DNA from: Sphingobacterium sp. SGG-5
GTDB lineage: Bacteria > Bacteroidota > Bacteroidia > Sphingobacteriales > Sphingobacteriaceae
Length of the DNA stretch: 64,000 nt
Direction of reading: 5' to 3'
NCBI RefSeq assembly: GCF_011043525.1
Contig: NZ_JAAKGO010000002.1
Coordinates: forward strand, 310,001-374,000
A program made the translations under genes and the position numbers. Shown one piece after another: positions 9,965-18,097 of this stretch; the first letter of the stretch is position 1; each line of letters begins with the position of its first letter. Below the pieces are notes generated by a model, which was given only the letters and a program-made list of their open reading frames with translations, had not been told where the DNA came from and did no database searches.

Positions 9965-10010
9965 GACAGAATCGGAGGGTGCGGCAATATCTTCCGATTC
10001 GTCTTTTTTT
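9965..10010 (+). other. Hairpin with T-tract between fecR-like and susC genes
   Basis: The arms GAATCGGA (9969-9976) and TCCGATTC (9993-10000) are exact inverted complements. Imperfect flanking GAC/GTC extends the stem, and seven T residues (10004-10010) follow on the plus strand. In that orientation it looks like an intrinsic terminator, but no plus-strand gene precedes it. In the minus-strand operon mRNA it would fold in the 5' leader of susC, separating susC expression from the regulators. Confidence 0.4.
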
Positions 10011-10081
10011 ATTTCTTATTATCTTTCTATTTTATCATAATCTTATTTTTTAAGGGTTTATAATTATGTTCGGGTATAGCA

Positions 10082-11065
10082 TTAATAGATCTTAACCTGA
10101 CGTCCCTTTATACTGTATGAAAATTCGCCTACCTTTGCCATAATGTTCAAAATTTCGGTAATACCTTCATTATTAATAAAGTCGCCTGTAAATCTTTTAT
10201 TTAGTATCTTCTCATTAGTGACCTGAATTTCTATATCAAACATCCGTTCCAGTTGCTTAACGATAAGCTCAAATTTTCTATCCTTGAAAACAAACTTCGA
10301 ATCACGCCATCCGTATTCCTCACGAAGGACATTCTTTGTCATGTGAAACGTTGCAGTTTCGGGATGATAAGCTACAATCTCATTTGGACGCAATAACAAA
10401 GATTGCCCGCGATTGGACATCAGCTCGACCGAACCTTCGACTAATGCCACTCGTACTTCTTCCTTTGGATAACAAGAGAGGTTAAAAGACGTACCGTGGA
10501 CTTTGACATCCAAAGAACCGGTTTCGATAATAAACGGTCGTTGCTGGTCATGGACCACATCAAAATAGGCTTCTCCCTTAACCCTTATCCTACGTTCTTT
10601 ATCTCCAAAGTTATTATCCACTTCAAGCCTTGTCGCTGAATTTAGCCAAACCTCCGTTCCATCAGGCAACACCGTCTTTGATTTAGATCCTCTGTCAACC
10701 GCGATAACCATACCTTTCCGTTCAGGCACAATACCCTGTCTACTGGCATATGTTCCCCAAAAAAATGCGAGGATAAGACCCGCGGCAATCGCAACGTAAG
10801 GTAATGTACGTCTGTATAGTGAAACTGGATTCTGCTTTTTCTGTCTACCTATAAATTCCTGAAAAGCAGCCTCCCTATCATAATCATCCGAAGATATTCC
10901 GAAATCGATCATATCAAAGAATAGTAGCGCCTGCTCATAAAACACTTGATTCTCGGCAGATTGTTCGCACCAATCTTTCAATTCCGTGACGCTATCTCCC
11001 TCGATGTTTCCCGACAGCGAATCATAGATCAGTTCTAACCAGTATGCTTCAGATTTATCTTCCAT
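10082..11065 (-). CDS. FecR-family anti-sigma factor
   Basis: This inner-membrane regulator should bind the neighbouring ECF sigma factor in the cytoplasm and release it when the STN domain of the SusC receptor signals substrate. It is 327 residues long. The N-terminal cytoplasmic part (residues 1-85) is followed by one transmembrane helix (about 88-107, YVAIAAGLILAFFWGTY). The FecR domain spans about 120-215, with the hallmark VLPDGTEVWLNSATRLEVDNNF and GEAYFDVVHDQQRPFIIET. A C-terminal DUF4974-like segment (about 250-325) contains KQLERMFDIEIQV and ends GRQVKIY. It lies 72 bp after the sigma factor gene on the same strand. Confidence 0.95.
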   Translation of the reverse strand: MEDKSEAYWLELIYDSLSGNIEGDSVTELKDWCEQSAENQVFYEQALLFFDMIDFGISSDDYDREAAFQEFIGRQKKQNPVSLYRRTLPYVAIAAGLILAFFWGTYASRQGIVPERKGMVIAVDRGSKSKTVLPDGTEVWLNSATRLEVDNNFGDKERRIRVKGEAYFDVVHDQQRPFIIETGSLDVKVHGTSFNLSCYPKEEVRVALVEGSVELMSNRGQSLLLRPNEIVAYHPETATFHMTKNVLREEYGWRDSKFVFKDRKFELIVKQLERMFDIEIQVTNEKILNKRFTGDFINNEGITEILNIMAKVGEFSYSIKGRQVKIY

Positions 11066-11137
11066 TAGTCAAAAAGCTCCTTTATATGGCTTTCATACTA
11101 AGAGACAAATCAAAATGAATGTAGGGTAAATTAAATA

Positions 11138-11707
11138 TTAACTTTTTTTAAAGAAATAATCTTTTAAGCCCTGGCGAAGGTGATTCAGGGCTTGCTTGAT
11201 ATGGTATTTGACAACATCAACAGAAATATCCAACGTTTGTGCTATTTCATGGTATTTTAGGTCGGCCGATCGACTTAGTAAAAAAATTCGACGTGTCTGT
11301 TCGGGAAGCGCATCAATGGATGCTCGGATCTTACTATCCAGCTCTTTGGCCAGCAAATGATCCATCGGTGTATCTCCATTGTTCTTTCCGCTGCTTCCGA
11401 TTATCGACTCGTGACCCTCGGGCAGATCAGGGTGCAATTTATTCCGTCGCTTTTCTTCGGCAATAAAATTTAGACATCTATTCCGTACAGCTCTCAATAA
11501 ATAGCTCCGGAGATCCTGTATTTCTAATTCTCTTCTGGTCTTCCATAATGCGAAGATCACATCATTGACGATAGAACGAGCAGCAAAGGTATCCGATACT
11601 ATCTTATATGCATAGGTACACAGCGTATTGTAATGCACGGCATACAAAACCCTATATGCATCATTATGCCCAGCTTTAAGACCATCGATGATATCATTAT
11701 CCCTCAT
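11138..11707 (-). CDS. ECF-subfamily RNA polymerase sigma-70 factor
   Basis: This 189-residue alternative sigma factor belongs to the group coupled to FecR and SusC in Bacteroidota. Region 2 covers about residues 20-85 (YAYKIVSDTFAARSIVNDVI, then LRSYLLRAVRNRCLNF), and region 4 about 125-178 (LPEQTRRIFLLSRSADLKYH, then EIAQTLDISVDVVKYHIKQA). It lies first in the left PUL and is predicted to activate that operon when released by the FecR protein. A TAnnTTTG element lies 80 bp upstream. The start is the ATG at 11707. Confidence 0.95.
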   Translation of the reverse strand: MRDNDIIDGLKAGHNDAYRVLYAVHYNTLCTYAYKIVSDTFAARSIVNDVIFALWKTRRELEIQDLRSYLLRAVRNRCLNFIAEEKRRNKLHPDLPEGHESIIGSSGKNNGDTPMDHLLAKELDSKIRASIDALPEQTRRIFLLSRSADLKYHEIAQTLDISVDVVKYHIKQALNHLRQGLKDYFFKKS

Positions 11708-11786
11708 TTAAAAATCATTGTCAGCGATAAAGAACCTATTGTTATAATCTGTTAGTTATGTATTATACTTTTAAAGAATAGCTAAG

Positions 11787-11794
11787 CAAAAATA
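11787..11794 (-). promoter_or_regulatory. Candidate -7 promoter element of the ECF sigma gene
   Basis: The minus strand reads TATTTTTG here, an exact match to the Bacteroidota housekeeping -7 consensus TAnnTTTG, 80 nt before the sigma factor ATG. A TTTG lies upstream but is spaced too closely (about 13 nt) to be a normal -33 element, so the assignment is tentative. Confidence 0.35.
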
Positions 11795-11842
11795 GCGCTT
11801 TTTACGACAAATAAAAATTAGCCTCAATCACCCATATACCGC

Positions 11843-11879
11843 AAAAAGAAAAGAGCCCAGTATTTCTTCCGGACTCTTT
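11843..11879 (-). terminator. Intrinsic terminator after the zinc-ribbon gene
   Basis: On the minus strand the arm AAAGAGTCC pairs with GGGCTCTTT (one G-U pair) around a 12-base loop. It is followed by TCTTTTT. It begins 22 bp after the stop codon of the zinc-ribbon protein gene and separates the housekeeping operon from the PUL regulators. Confidence 0.7.
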
Positions 11880-11901
11880 CTCTCGTTTATATATTTTTCT
11901 G

Positions 11902-12639
11902 TTATCCTTCTTCTGAGGCGATCATCTCATCCACGAGAACACGCCCACAGTGTTCACAGATAATAATTTTTTTACGCTGACGTATCTCCGATTGCAACTG
12001 TGGCGGTATCTTATTATGACATCCGGAACAGCTATCTCTTTCGATCGATACTACGGCCAATCCATTGCGAAATGATTCGCGAAGTTTGCTATAGACCTTC
12101 AAAAGCCGGTCTTCAATTTTCTTTGAAGCAGCATCTGCGCTATTTAATAAAGCCTCTTCGTCGATTTGAGTCTCCGAGGTAATGGTATCCAGTTCTTTCT
12201 TTTTAGTTTCTAACTCACCCTTACTGTAGCCTAAACTCTCTTGTGTTTTGTCGTAAGCTTCTGTTTTATTTTTTATTTCAAACTCCGCTTCCTTGATACG
12301 CTTCTCACACACTTGGATTTCCAATCCTTGGATTTCAATTTCCTTGGTTATAGCATCATACTCCCGATTATTCTTCACCTCGTTAAGCTGACCCTCATAC
12401 CGTTTGATTGCCGCTTCCGCCTCCTTGATCATATTCTTTCGCTTCACGATCGAATCCTCAAGGTCATCCAACTCGATACGAATTTTCTCTAAACGAGTTT
12501 CAAGACCTGCAATTTCGTCCTCCAAATCAGCCACTTCTATAGGAAGTTCGCCACGTACCTGACGGATCTTATCTATTTTAGTGTGGATTTCCTGTAAGGC
12601 CCACAGTGATTCTAATTTTTGTTCTACAGTCTGTTCCAT
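11902..12639 (-). CDS. C4-type zinc-ribbon coiled-coil protein (COG1579/DUF164 family)
   Basis: This 245-residue protein has a long N-terminal coiled coil (about residues 15-170, rich in Glu/Lys heptads such as DLEDEIAGLETRLEKIRIEL). A C-terminal zinc ribbon has ligands C204 and C207 (CSGCHNK) and C228 and C231 (CEHCGR). That architecture is the COG1579/HP0958-like family. Its role is not established in this group, though homologues have been linked to RNA or protein-complex binding. Its ATG overlaps the Nif3-like stop codon by one base (TAATG), so the two are translationally coupled. A terminator follows. Confidence 0.88.
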   Translation of the reverse strand: MEQTVEQKLESLWALQEIHTKIDKIRQVRGELPIEVADLEDEIAGLETRLEKIRIELDDLEDSIVKRKNMIKEAEAAIKRYEGQLNEVKNNREYDAITKEIEIQGLEIQVCEKRIKEAEFEIKNKTEAYDKTQESLGYSKGELETKKKELDTITSETQIDEEALLNSADAASKKIEDRLLKVYSKLRESFRNGLAVVSIERDSCSGCHNKIPPQLQSEIRQRKKIIICEHCGRVLVDEMIASEEG

Positions 12640-13733
12640 TAAAAGTATTTTATGGGATTTGTGTCTGTTTCCGTTAATAAGACAGCAAAGTTAGCAAATT
12701 TTTTCTGAATAATCTCCAACAATAAATCTTGCGTAAATTGTTCACTTTCATAATGTCCAATATCCGCAATAATAATCCGACCGTCTGCATCAAAAAACTC
12801 ATGATATTTATGATCTGCCGTAATAAAAATATCGGCTCCGGAACGTATAGCATCACGGAGCAAGAACCCTCCGGCACCGCCGCACACAGCAACACGCAAT
12901 ATCGGTTTATTCAACAAAGCGGTATGACGGATAACCTGCAGATTCAACCGTTCCTTGAGGAATCCCAAAAAAGCATAGCCCTCTTGTGCGACCGGCAGAT
13001 TACCGATAACCCCAGAACCCACTGCCTGTAATTTGTTGTCGAGTGTGCAGATATGATGCGCCACCTCTTCATAAGGATGTGCCGCCAGCATCGCAACAAT
13101 GATCCCGCGTTCAATATGAGCCGGATAGATCACCTCTATTTTAGTCTCCTCTACGCGCTCTTGTTCGCCCACTTCTCCTATCGTCGGATTGGCCCCTTCT
13201 AAAGGTCTAAACGTTCCATAGCCTGCGCTGTTATAACTACATTGATCGTAATCCCCGATATGTCCCGCACCTGCATCAAATAGGCTCTGCCGCACACTGT
13301 CGACATGCGTACGCGGCACATAGACGGTCAGTTTTTTGAGCAGCCCCGCTTTTGGACTTAAAATAGCTTGATTTTCTAATTCCAGACGCTCAGCAATCTT
13401 CGAACTTACACCACCCAATACATTATCCAAATTGGTATGTATAGCATAAATGGCCACCCCATGCCGAATCGCCTTAATCACCGTACGTTCGACATAATTA
13501 TGGCCGTTCAGCTTTTTCAGTCCTTTAAAGACAATAGGATGATGTGAAATAATGATATCGCAGCCCTTATCAACCGCCTCTTGCACCACCGCTTCCGTAC
13601 AATCCAACGCAATCAGCGCCTTAGAAATCTCATCGTCCTCATGCCCCACAATCAGTCCCGAATTATCGTACGATTCCTGATAAGACAAAGGTGCAACCGT
13701 CTCCAGATATTGTGTAAGGTCTCTAACTTTCAT
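12639..13733 (-). CDS. Nif3-like dinuclear metal-centre protein
   Basis: This 364-residue member of the Nif3/DUF34 (YqfO/YbgI) family has a conserved hexameric fold with a two-metal site. Seen ligand motifs are SHHPIVF (H64, H65), HTNLDN and, near the C-terminus, the TADHKYHEFFDA and GHYESE pair. The extra middle segment of about residues 130-240 matches the PII/CutA-like insertion found in the longer YqfO-type members (KLTVYVPRTHVDSVRQSLFD, then HPYEEVAHHICTL). The biochemical role is unproven; some members are annotated as GTP cyclohydrolase 1 type 2, but that is weakly supported. It is coupled to the zinc-ribbon gene by a one-base overlap, a pairing common in Bacteroidota. Confidence 0.93.
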   Translation of the reverse strand: MKVRDLTQYLETVAPLSYQESYDNSGLIVGHEDDEISKALIALDCTEAVVQEAVDKGCDIIISHHPIVFKGLKKLNGHNYVERTVIKAIRHGVAIYAIHTNLDNVLGGVSSKIAERLELENQAILSPKAGLLKKLTVYVPRTHVDSVRQSLFDAGAGHIGDYDQCSYNSAGYGTFRPLEGANPTIGEVGEQERVEETKIEVIYPAHIERGIIVAMLAAHPYEEVAHHICTLDNKLQAVGSGVIGNLPVAQEGYAFLGFLKERLNLQVIRHTALLNKPILRVAVCGGAGGFLLRDAIRSGADIFITADHKYHEFFDADGRIIIADIGHYESEQFTQDLLLEIIQKKFANFAVLLTETDTNPIKYF

Positions 13734-13750
13734 ATCCTATATTTTAAATA

Positions 13751-14215
13751 CTAATTTTCTTTCCTTGGAGAATTCGACATCAACAGCTTCTTATGTTCGT
13801 TGACTTTTATCCCGTAGTTGATATAACAGATAAGACAGGCAATGACCACCAAATATCCGATAAACGCTGGCAACGGAAAATTCAGCGCCAAAAAGGAATA
13901 GGCCATAAAATAGCCCTGCTTACGGGTAGGATTCTCATCGACAGCGATCTGACGATCAAAAAATTCGTTATTCAACGAATCTGTCAATCTTCTGACAACG
14001 ATAAAATTGTAAAAAATATTGATCAAAGGTATAGCTATTACCCAGGCTTGTCCTGGCACTAAGAATCGATTTTCCTTCCGTACCAACCGCAGCGTTGCAC
14101 GTATCTGATAGGCGAGAATTAGCGAGATTACCTGAAATAAAAGGCTTATTACCAATAAAAGTACAAGGTATTCTTTACTCATACCCTGTAATATTTCGTT
14201 CATACGCTCCATCAT
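13751..14215 (-). CDS. Small integral membrane protein of unknown function
   Basis: No specific family was recognised with confidence. The 154-residue product has hydrophobic segments at about residues 17-38 (YLVLLLVISLLFQVISLILA), 56-74 (AWVIAIPLINIFYNFIVV) and 108-133 (LALNFPLPAFIGYLVVIACL). Short charged loops lie between them. The central AWVIAIPLINIF stretch is reminiscent of DUF4328-type membrane proteins, which is a weak resemblance only. It lies 17 bp upstream of the Nif3-like gene on the same strand and is likely co-transcribed with it. The start could be either of the two leading ATG codons. Confidence 0.7.
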   Translation of the reverse strand: MMERMNEILQGMSKEYLVLLLVISLLFQVISLILAYQIRATLRLVRKENRFLVPGQAWVIAIPLINIFYNFIVVRRLTDSLNNEFFDRQIAVDENPTRKQGYFMAYSFLALNFPLPAFIGYLVVIACLICYINYGIKVNEHKKLLMSNSPRKEN

Positions 14216-14289
14216 GCTGCTTCTAACAAATCTCTTTTATTATCCAATTTAAATATGTTGTGTGACGAGAAAGCTAAAAATACAAAAGC

Positions 14290-15003
14290 TTAAGCAAATA
14301 ATAAAAATATAGCAGGAATCTTATGTAGGTCGACTGCTGCTGCTTGTTTCCATTCTGCAACACTTCGGGTCTGGATAATTTCCTCGCCGGACGTTATATT
14401 TGCTGCGATACACAACATCGTAGTGGGTTTACATACCCGCAATAACTCCGTAAATAAGGCATCATTCCGAAATGGCGTCTCCATAAAAATCTGCGTTAAA
14501 TTTTCACGCTTACTTTGTGCCTCCAGTTCTTTTATCTTCTGTGTCCTATCTCTCTTATCGATGGGCAAATAACCATGAAACATAAACTTTTGCCCGTTGA
14601 AACCCGAAGCCATCAGCGCCAAAAGTATAGAATTGGGGCCCACCAATGGTACGACCTGCACATTTCGGAGATGGGCCTGCCGCACGACTTCCGCACCAGG
14701 ATCCGCAACTCCCGGGCACCCGGCCTCCGACATCAGGCCGATATCTTTACCTTGTTCAATTTTGGCAAAAATCCCTTGGAAGTCGACCTTCTCTCGTGCA
14801 TGCTTCCCATAATCGTGTAAAATGAGGCTGCTCTGTGGTATGCTCAGACCCGCCGCTTTTAGGAATTTTCGTGCTGTCTTTTCATTCTCCACGATATACT
14901 CATCGATACGATTGACGACCGCTGAATGTGTCAATGTATAAGACGACTGTTCAGCTCCCTCTGCCAATGGGACCGGTATCAAATAGAGCTTGCCTTTTTT
15001 CAT
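14290..15003 (-). CDS. RsmI-like SAM-dependent (tetrapyrrole methylase fold) methyltransferase
   Basis: This 237-residue protein belongs to the tetrapyrrole-methylase superfamily, close to RsmI, the 16S rRNA C1402 2'-O-methyltransferase. It shows LYLIPVPLAEGAE at the N-terminus, the GLMSEAGCPGVADPGAEVVR loop that replaces the SDAGTPGISDPG motif of canonical RsmI, and VVPLVGPNSILLALMASGFNG and FHGYLP further on. It is shorter than canonical RsmI (about 280 residues) and its motifs are altered, so it is probably the short second paralogue frequent in Bacteroidota. The substrate is therefore uncertain. It is divergent from apaG. Confidence 0.85.
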   Translation of the reverse strand: MKKGKLYLIPVPLAEGAEQSSYTLTHSAVVNRIDEYIVENEKTARKFLKAAGLSIPQSSLILHDYGKHAREKVDFQGIFAKIEQGKDIGLMSEAGCPGVADPGAEVVRQAHLRNVQVVPLVGPNSILLALMASGFNGQKFMFHGYLPIDKRDRTQKIKELEAQSKRENLTQIFMETPFRNDALFTELLRVCKPTTMLCIAANITSGEEIIQTRSVAEWKQAAAVDLHKIPAIFLLFA

Positions 15004-15138
15004 GCTACAAACCTAAATAATTATCCATAAAATCACCTACATTATGATCTTAATAGATAGATAAATAAAAAATACACAGAACATCAATAAAACAAATTAT
15101 TCTCATGAAATATAAACAATGATTTATACATTTGGGAG

Positions 15139-15525
15139 ATGATCACGCAATCCACCAACGGCATCTTAGTTTCGGTAGAATGTTACTATCAACAGGAATA
15201 TTCTAATCCCGACAATATGCATTATATGTTTGCTTATCGGATTACCATAGAAAACAACAGCGATTATACCGCCCGGCTTATTCGCCGACATTGGGAAATA
15301 TTTGATTCCGTGGGCGAGCATAAACAGGTCGATGGCGAGGGTGTAGTAGGCGAACAACCGACACTCGCGCCCGGCGAATCGCATCAATACACTTCGGGCT
15401 GTAACCTCAAAAGTGAAATCGGTTATATGGAAGGCTATTATACCATGGAGCGACAATTTGACGGAAAACTATTTGAGGTCGAAATACCGCGCTTTAACTT
15501 AATTGCTCACTACAAATTGAATTGA
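15139..15525 (+). CDS. apaG: ApaG protein (DUF525)
   Basis: This 128-residue single-domain protein has the immunoglobulin-like ApaG fold. Family motifs visible are ENNSDYTARLIRRHWEIFDS, VDGEGVVGEQPTLAPGESHQ and YTSGCNLKSEIGYMEGYYTM, which are nearly diagnostic. Members are linked to divalent cation resistance and Ap4A metabolism in enterobacteria; the molecular activity is not firmly known. Its stop codon overlaps the ATG of the next gene by one base (TGATG), which suggests a co-translated pair. Confidence 0.96.
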   Translation: MITQSTNGILVSVECYYQQEYSNPDNMHYMFAYRITIENNSDYTARLIRRHWEIFDSVGEHKQVDGEGVVGEQPTLAPGESHQYTSGCNLKSEIGYMEGYYTMERQFDGKLFEVEIPRFNLIAHYKLN

Positions 15526-15893
15526 TGTCCAAGACGAGAATATTTGCATTGGTGACCATCGGTATTATACTGGCTGCCATTCTGAGCAACCCAAGCCGGC
15601 AAGAGTTCGAAACCGTGCTTACGGCAAAAGCAAAAGAAATTCTAAAAAAACAACTGGAATATCAACACGATGATGCCGTGCAATTGGGTATGACGCTGTT
15701 TGGGGATAAGCTCGTCCACAACTTTGTAGAGAACAATATGGTCATAAAAAATTATTACCTCTTCTCACTCATTTACATCAAATGGCAAGGCGAAGAAACG
15801 CCTATTGGTGGAGGCGTCTTCAAACAGATATGGCTCTCACCCAAAATTGATGAAAAAGTGAACGACATCATCCATACCTTAAAAAGCCTTTAA
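15525..15893 (+). CDS. DUF4359-like small secreted/membrane-anchored protein
   Basis: This 122-residue product uses the ATG at 15525 (MSKTRIFALV), which overlaps the apaG stop; a TTG one codon upstream is less likely. The N-terminal hydrophobic segment (residues 6-21, IFALVTIGIILAAILS) ends with NPSRQEFE, a DUF4359-type pattern. The rest is a small globular domain ending WLSPKIDEKVNDII. The function is unknown. The tight coupling to apaG and the following pseudouridine synthase gene suggests one operon (6 bp gap). Confidence 0.75.
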   Translation: MSKTRIFALVTIGIILAAILSNPSRQEFETVLTAKAKEILKKQLEYQHDDAVQLGMTLFGDKLVHNFVENNMVIKNYYLFSLIYIKWQGEETPIGGGVFKQIWLSPKIDEKVNDIIHTLKSL

Positions 15894-15899
15894 AATCCT

Positions 15900-16598
15900 A
15901 TGCTTGATATCCGCTATCAAGATGACCATTTGGTTGCGATCAACAAACCACATGGTCTCCTCGTGCATCGTTCCAGCATAGCCGCCGACACCTCTACATT
16001 CGCTTTACAGCTACTGCGTGACCAAATCGGTAAACCCGTCTATCCTGCTCATCGTCTGGATCGAAAAACAAGCGGCGTATTACTATTTTCATTGGACAAG
16101 GAAACCGATGCGGCTATGCAGGGTCTGTTTATGCAGGCACAGGTCCAAAAGGCATATTGGGCTATCGTACGGGGATACACCGATGATCAGGGCAGCATAA
16201 ACTACCCATTGCGAAAAGAAAACGGAAATCTGCAGGAAGCCGTCACCTCTTACCGTACTTTGGCTAAAGCAGAAATCGATCTGCCTCTTGGCCAATTTGC
16301 CACGTCACGATATTCCCTCGTCAAAGTCGAACCCTTAACAGGGCGTATGCACCAGATACGCCGACATTTTGCACACATCTTCCATCCGATTATCGGCGAC
16401 CGCCCCCACGGCTGCAACAAGCAAAACAAGTTATGGAAAGAAACCTTCGATCTGGACACGATGCTGTTGCACGCGCAATCGCTTTCTTTTGCACATCCAC
16501 ATACGGGTCAACCGCTCCAGATCACGGCCGACCCCCAATCAGAGTTTAAGCGAGCATTACAGATATTATCGCTTGACCCTATAGATTGGATGAGATAA
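15900..16598 (+). CDS. truC: RluA-family pseudouridine synthase (TruC-like)
   Basis: This enzyme isomerises uridine to pseudouridine in RNA. It is 232 residues long without an S4 domain, as expected for TruC, which modifies tRNA position 65. The catalytic motif is PAHRLDRKTSGVLLF, with D54 as the catalytic aspartate. Other family markers are INKPHGLLVHRS near the N-terminus and EPLTGRMHQIRRHFAHI with PIIGDRPHG in the second half. The TruC assignment rests on length and lack of S4; another RluA-type target is possible. It is third in a plus-strand run with apaG and the DUF4359 gene. Confidence 0.9.
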   Translation: MLDIRYQDDHLVAINKPHGLLVHRSSIAADTSTFALQLLRDQIGKPVYPAHRLDRKTSGVLLFSLDKETDAAMQGLFMQAQVQKAYWAIVRGYTDDQGSINYPLRKENGNLQEAVTSYRTLAKAEIDLPLGQFATSRYSLVKVEPLTGRMHQIRRHFAHIFHPIIGDRPHGCNKQNKLWKETFDLDTMLLHAQSLSFAHPHTGQPLQITADPQSEFKRALQILSLDPIDWMR

Positions 16599-16616
16599 TT
16601 ATGTAACTTTATCCCG

Positions 16617-17696
16617 ATGAAAAATACAGCATTAACAGACTTGCACATTTCCCTGGGGGCCAAGATGGTACCCTTCGCGGGCTTCAATATGCCGGTACAG
16701 TATTCCGGCATCAATGATGAGCATGAGACCGTACGTCGTGCCGTCGGTGTATTCGATGTTAGCCATATGGGTGAATTTATCCTAAAAGGAGAAAAAGCTT
16801 TGGACCTCATCCAGAAGATATCGTCTAACGATGCGTCTAAACTCTATAACGGCAAAGTCCAGTATGCTTATATTCCGAACGAGGACGGCGGTATTGTGGA
16901 TGACTTTTTAACGTACAAAATCGACGATCAGACCTACCTGCTTGTTGTAAATGCCTCCAATATTGAGAAAGATTGGAATTGGATCAGCAAATACAACACC
17001 TATGGGGTAGAGATGAAAGATATTTCGGACAAGACTTCTCTTTTTGCTGTTCAAGGCCCTAAAGCAGCTGAGGCACTTCAATCGCTCACTGACATTGAAT
17101 TAGCTTCCATGGAATACTACAGCTTTACCAAAGGCACCTTTGCAGGTGTGGATAACGTTATTGTATCCGCAACAGGCTATACCGGTGCCGGAGGTTTCGA
17201 AATTTATGTCGCCAACGAAGATGCAAGAACAATATGGGATGCCCTATTCGAAGCCGGCGCCGCTTACGGGATGAAGCCGATCGGCTTAGGCGCCCGTGAC
17301 ACATTACGGCTGGAAATGGGTTTTTGTCTGTATGGCAATGATATCAACGACACGACCTCTCCATTTGCTGCCGGATTAAGCTGGGTGACCAAGTTTACAA
17401 AAGACTTTGTCAACGCCGAAAATCTAAAGGCGGAGAAAGAACAAGGTCTTTCACAAAAATTAGTCGGCTTCGAGATGATCGACCGGGGAATACCACGCCA
17501 TGACTACCCCATCGTAAACGCTGCCGGAGAAGTCATCGGTCGCGTAACTTCAGGCACACAATCGCCTACACTGAAAAAATCCATCGGTTTGGGCTATGTA
17601 GATGTGGCTTTTTCGAAAGAAGGTACGGAAATCTTTATCAGCATCCGTGATAAAGCTGTCAAAGCGCAGGTGAAAAAACCTCCTTTTGTAAAATAA
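16617..17696 (+). CDS. gcvT: Glycine cleavage system T protein (aminomethyltransferase)
   Basis: This enzyme releases ammonia from the aminomethyl-lipoyl H protein and passes the methylene group to tetrahydrofolate. It is 359 residues long, full length. Visible family motifs are [16 protein letters not shown] at the N-terminus, [12 protein letters not shown] (with the catalytic Asp of the family), [34 protein letters not shown] and the C-terminal [20 protein letters not shown]. The other glycine cleavage genes are not nearby, which is common in Bacteroidota. A palindromic repeat follows the stop codon. Confidence 0.98.
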   Translation: MKNTALTDLHISLGAKMVPFAGFNMPVQYSGINDEHETVRRAVGVFDVSHMGEFILKGEKALDLIQKISSNDASKLYNGKVQYAYIPNEDGGIVDDFLTYKIDDQTYLLVVNASNIEKDWNWISKYNTYGVEMKDISDKTSLFAVQGPKAAEALQSLTDIELASMEYYSFTKGTFAGVDNVIVSATGYTGAGGFEIYVANEDARTIWDALFEAGAAYGMKPIGLGARDTLRLEMGFCLYGNDINDTTSPFAAGLSWVTKFTKDFVNAENLKAEKEQGLSQKLVGFEMIDRGIPRHDYPIVNAAGEVIGRVTSGTQSPTLKKSIGLGYVDVAFSKEGTEIFISIRDKAVKAQVKKPPFVK

Positions 17697-17702
17697 GCTA
17701 CC

Positions 17703-17809
17703 ATCGTCATTTCGAGGAGGTACGACGAGAAATCTATGGTTGAGTGATTTTTTGAAAACACCTAACCCAAATTCATCCATAGATTTCTCCCCTCGGTCGA
17801 AATGACGAT
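17703..17809. repeat. Long imperfect palindrome (REP-like intergenic element)
   Basis: Two nested pairs of inverted arms are seen. The outer arms are 17703-17715 and 17797-17809 (ATCGTCATTTCGA and TCGAAATGACGAT). The inner arms are 17727-17739 and 17777-17789 (GAGAAATCTATGG and CCATAGATTTCTC). The element fills the space between the convergent gcvT and the small membrane protein gene and could terminate transcription from both sides. Similar GTCATTTCGA-type palindromes are recalled as dispersed intergenic repeats in several Bacteroidota genomes; copy number here is untested. Confidence 0.75.
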
Positions 17810-17820
17810 TAGCGGGTTTG

Positions 17821-18063
17821 TCAAACCCTCTTAGACTGCCCTTTCTTTATTTTTGTCAGCTTCGCTTTCTCCGTCTGCTTCTTGACAATCTCTGTCTTTA
17901 CATGCTTCAGCAATACCACTTTAAGGTAAACGAGCACTATTCCGATCGCGATTGCCAATCCCAAAATCAGCATGTTGCCACTTCGGTATGCGGCCACGCC
18001 ACTCATGATGAGAAAGATAATCCCCAAATTCAGCAATAAGTTCAGGATGAAATGTTTCTTCAT
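17821..18063 (-). CDS. Small two-helix membrane protein (DUF6358-like)
   Basis: This 80-residue protein has two predicted transmembrane helices, at about residues 5-26 (FILNLLLNLGIIFLIMSGVA) and 32-52 (LILGLAIAIGIVLVYLKVVL). They are followed by a strongly basic C-terminal tail (KKQTEKAKLTKIKKGQSKR), which is expected to lie in the cytoplasm. The pattern resembles DUF6358 proteins of Sphingobacteriaceae; function unknown. It is 34 bp upstream of the glutamate dehydrogenase stop on the same strand only by neighbourhood; a transcript link is possible but unproven. Confidence 0.65.
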   Translation of the reverse strand: MKKHFILNLLLNLGIIFLIMSGVAAYRSGNMLILGLAIAIGIVLVYLKVVLLKHVKTEIVKKQTEKAKLTKIKKGQSKRV

Positions 18064-18097
18064 GCCACAAAAGTATAAAATATCCGCCGTATACGGA

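Noticed and set aside
15127..15134. TACATTTG just before apaG, an exact TAnnTTTG match
   Set aside because: It ends 5 nt before the ATG, so transcription would have to start almost at the start codon, and no suitable -33 element is seen.
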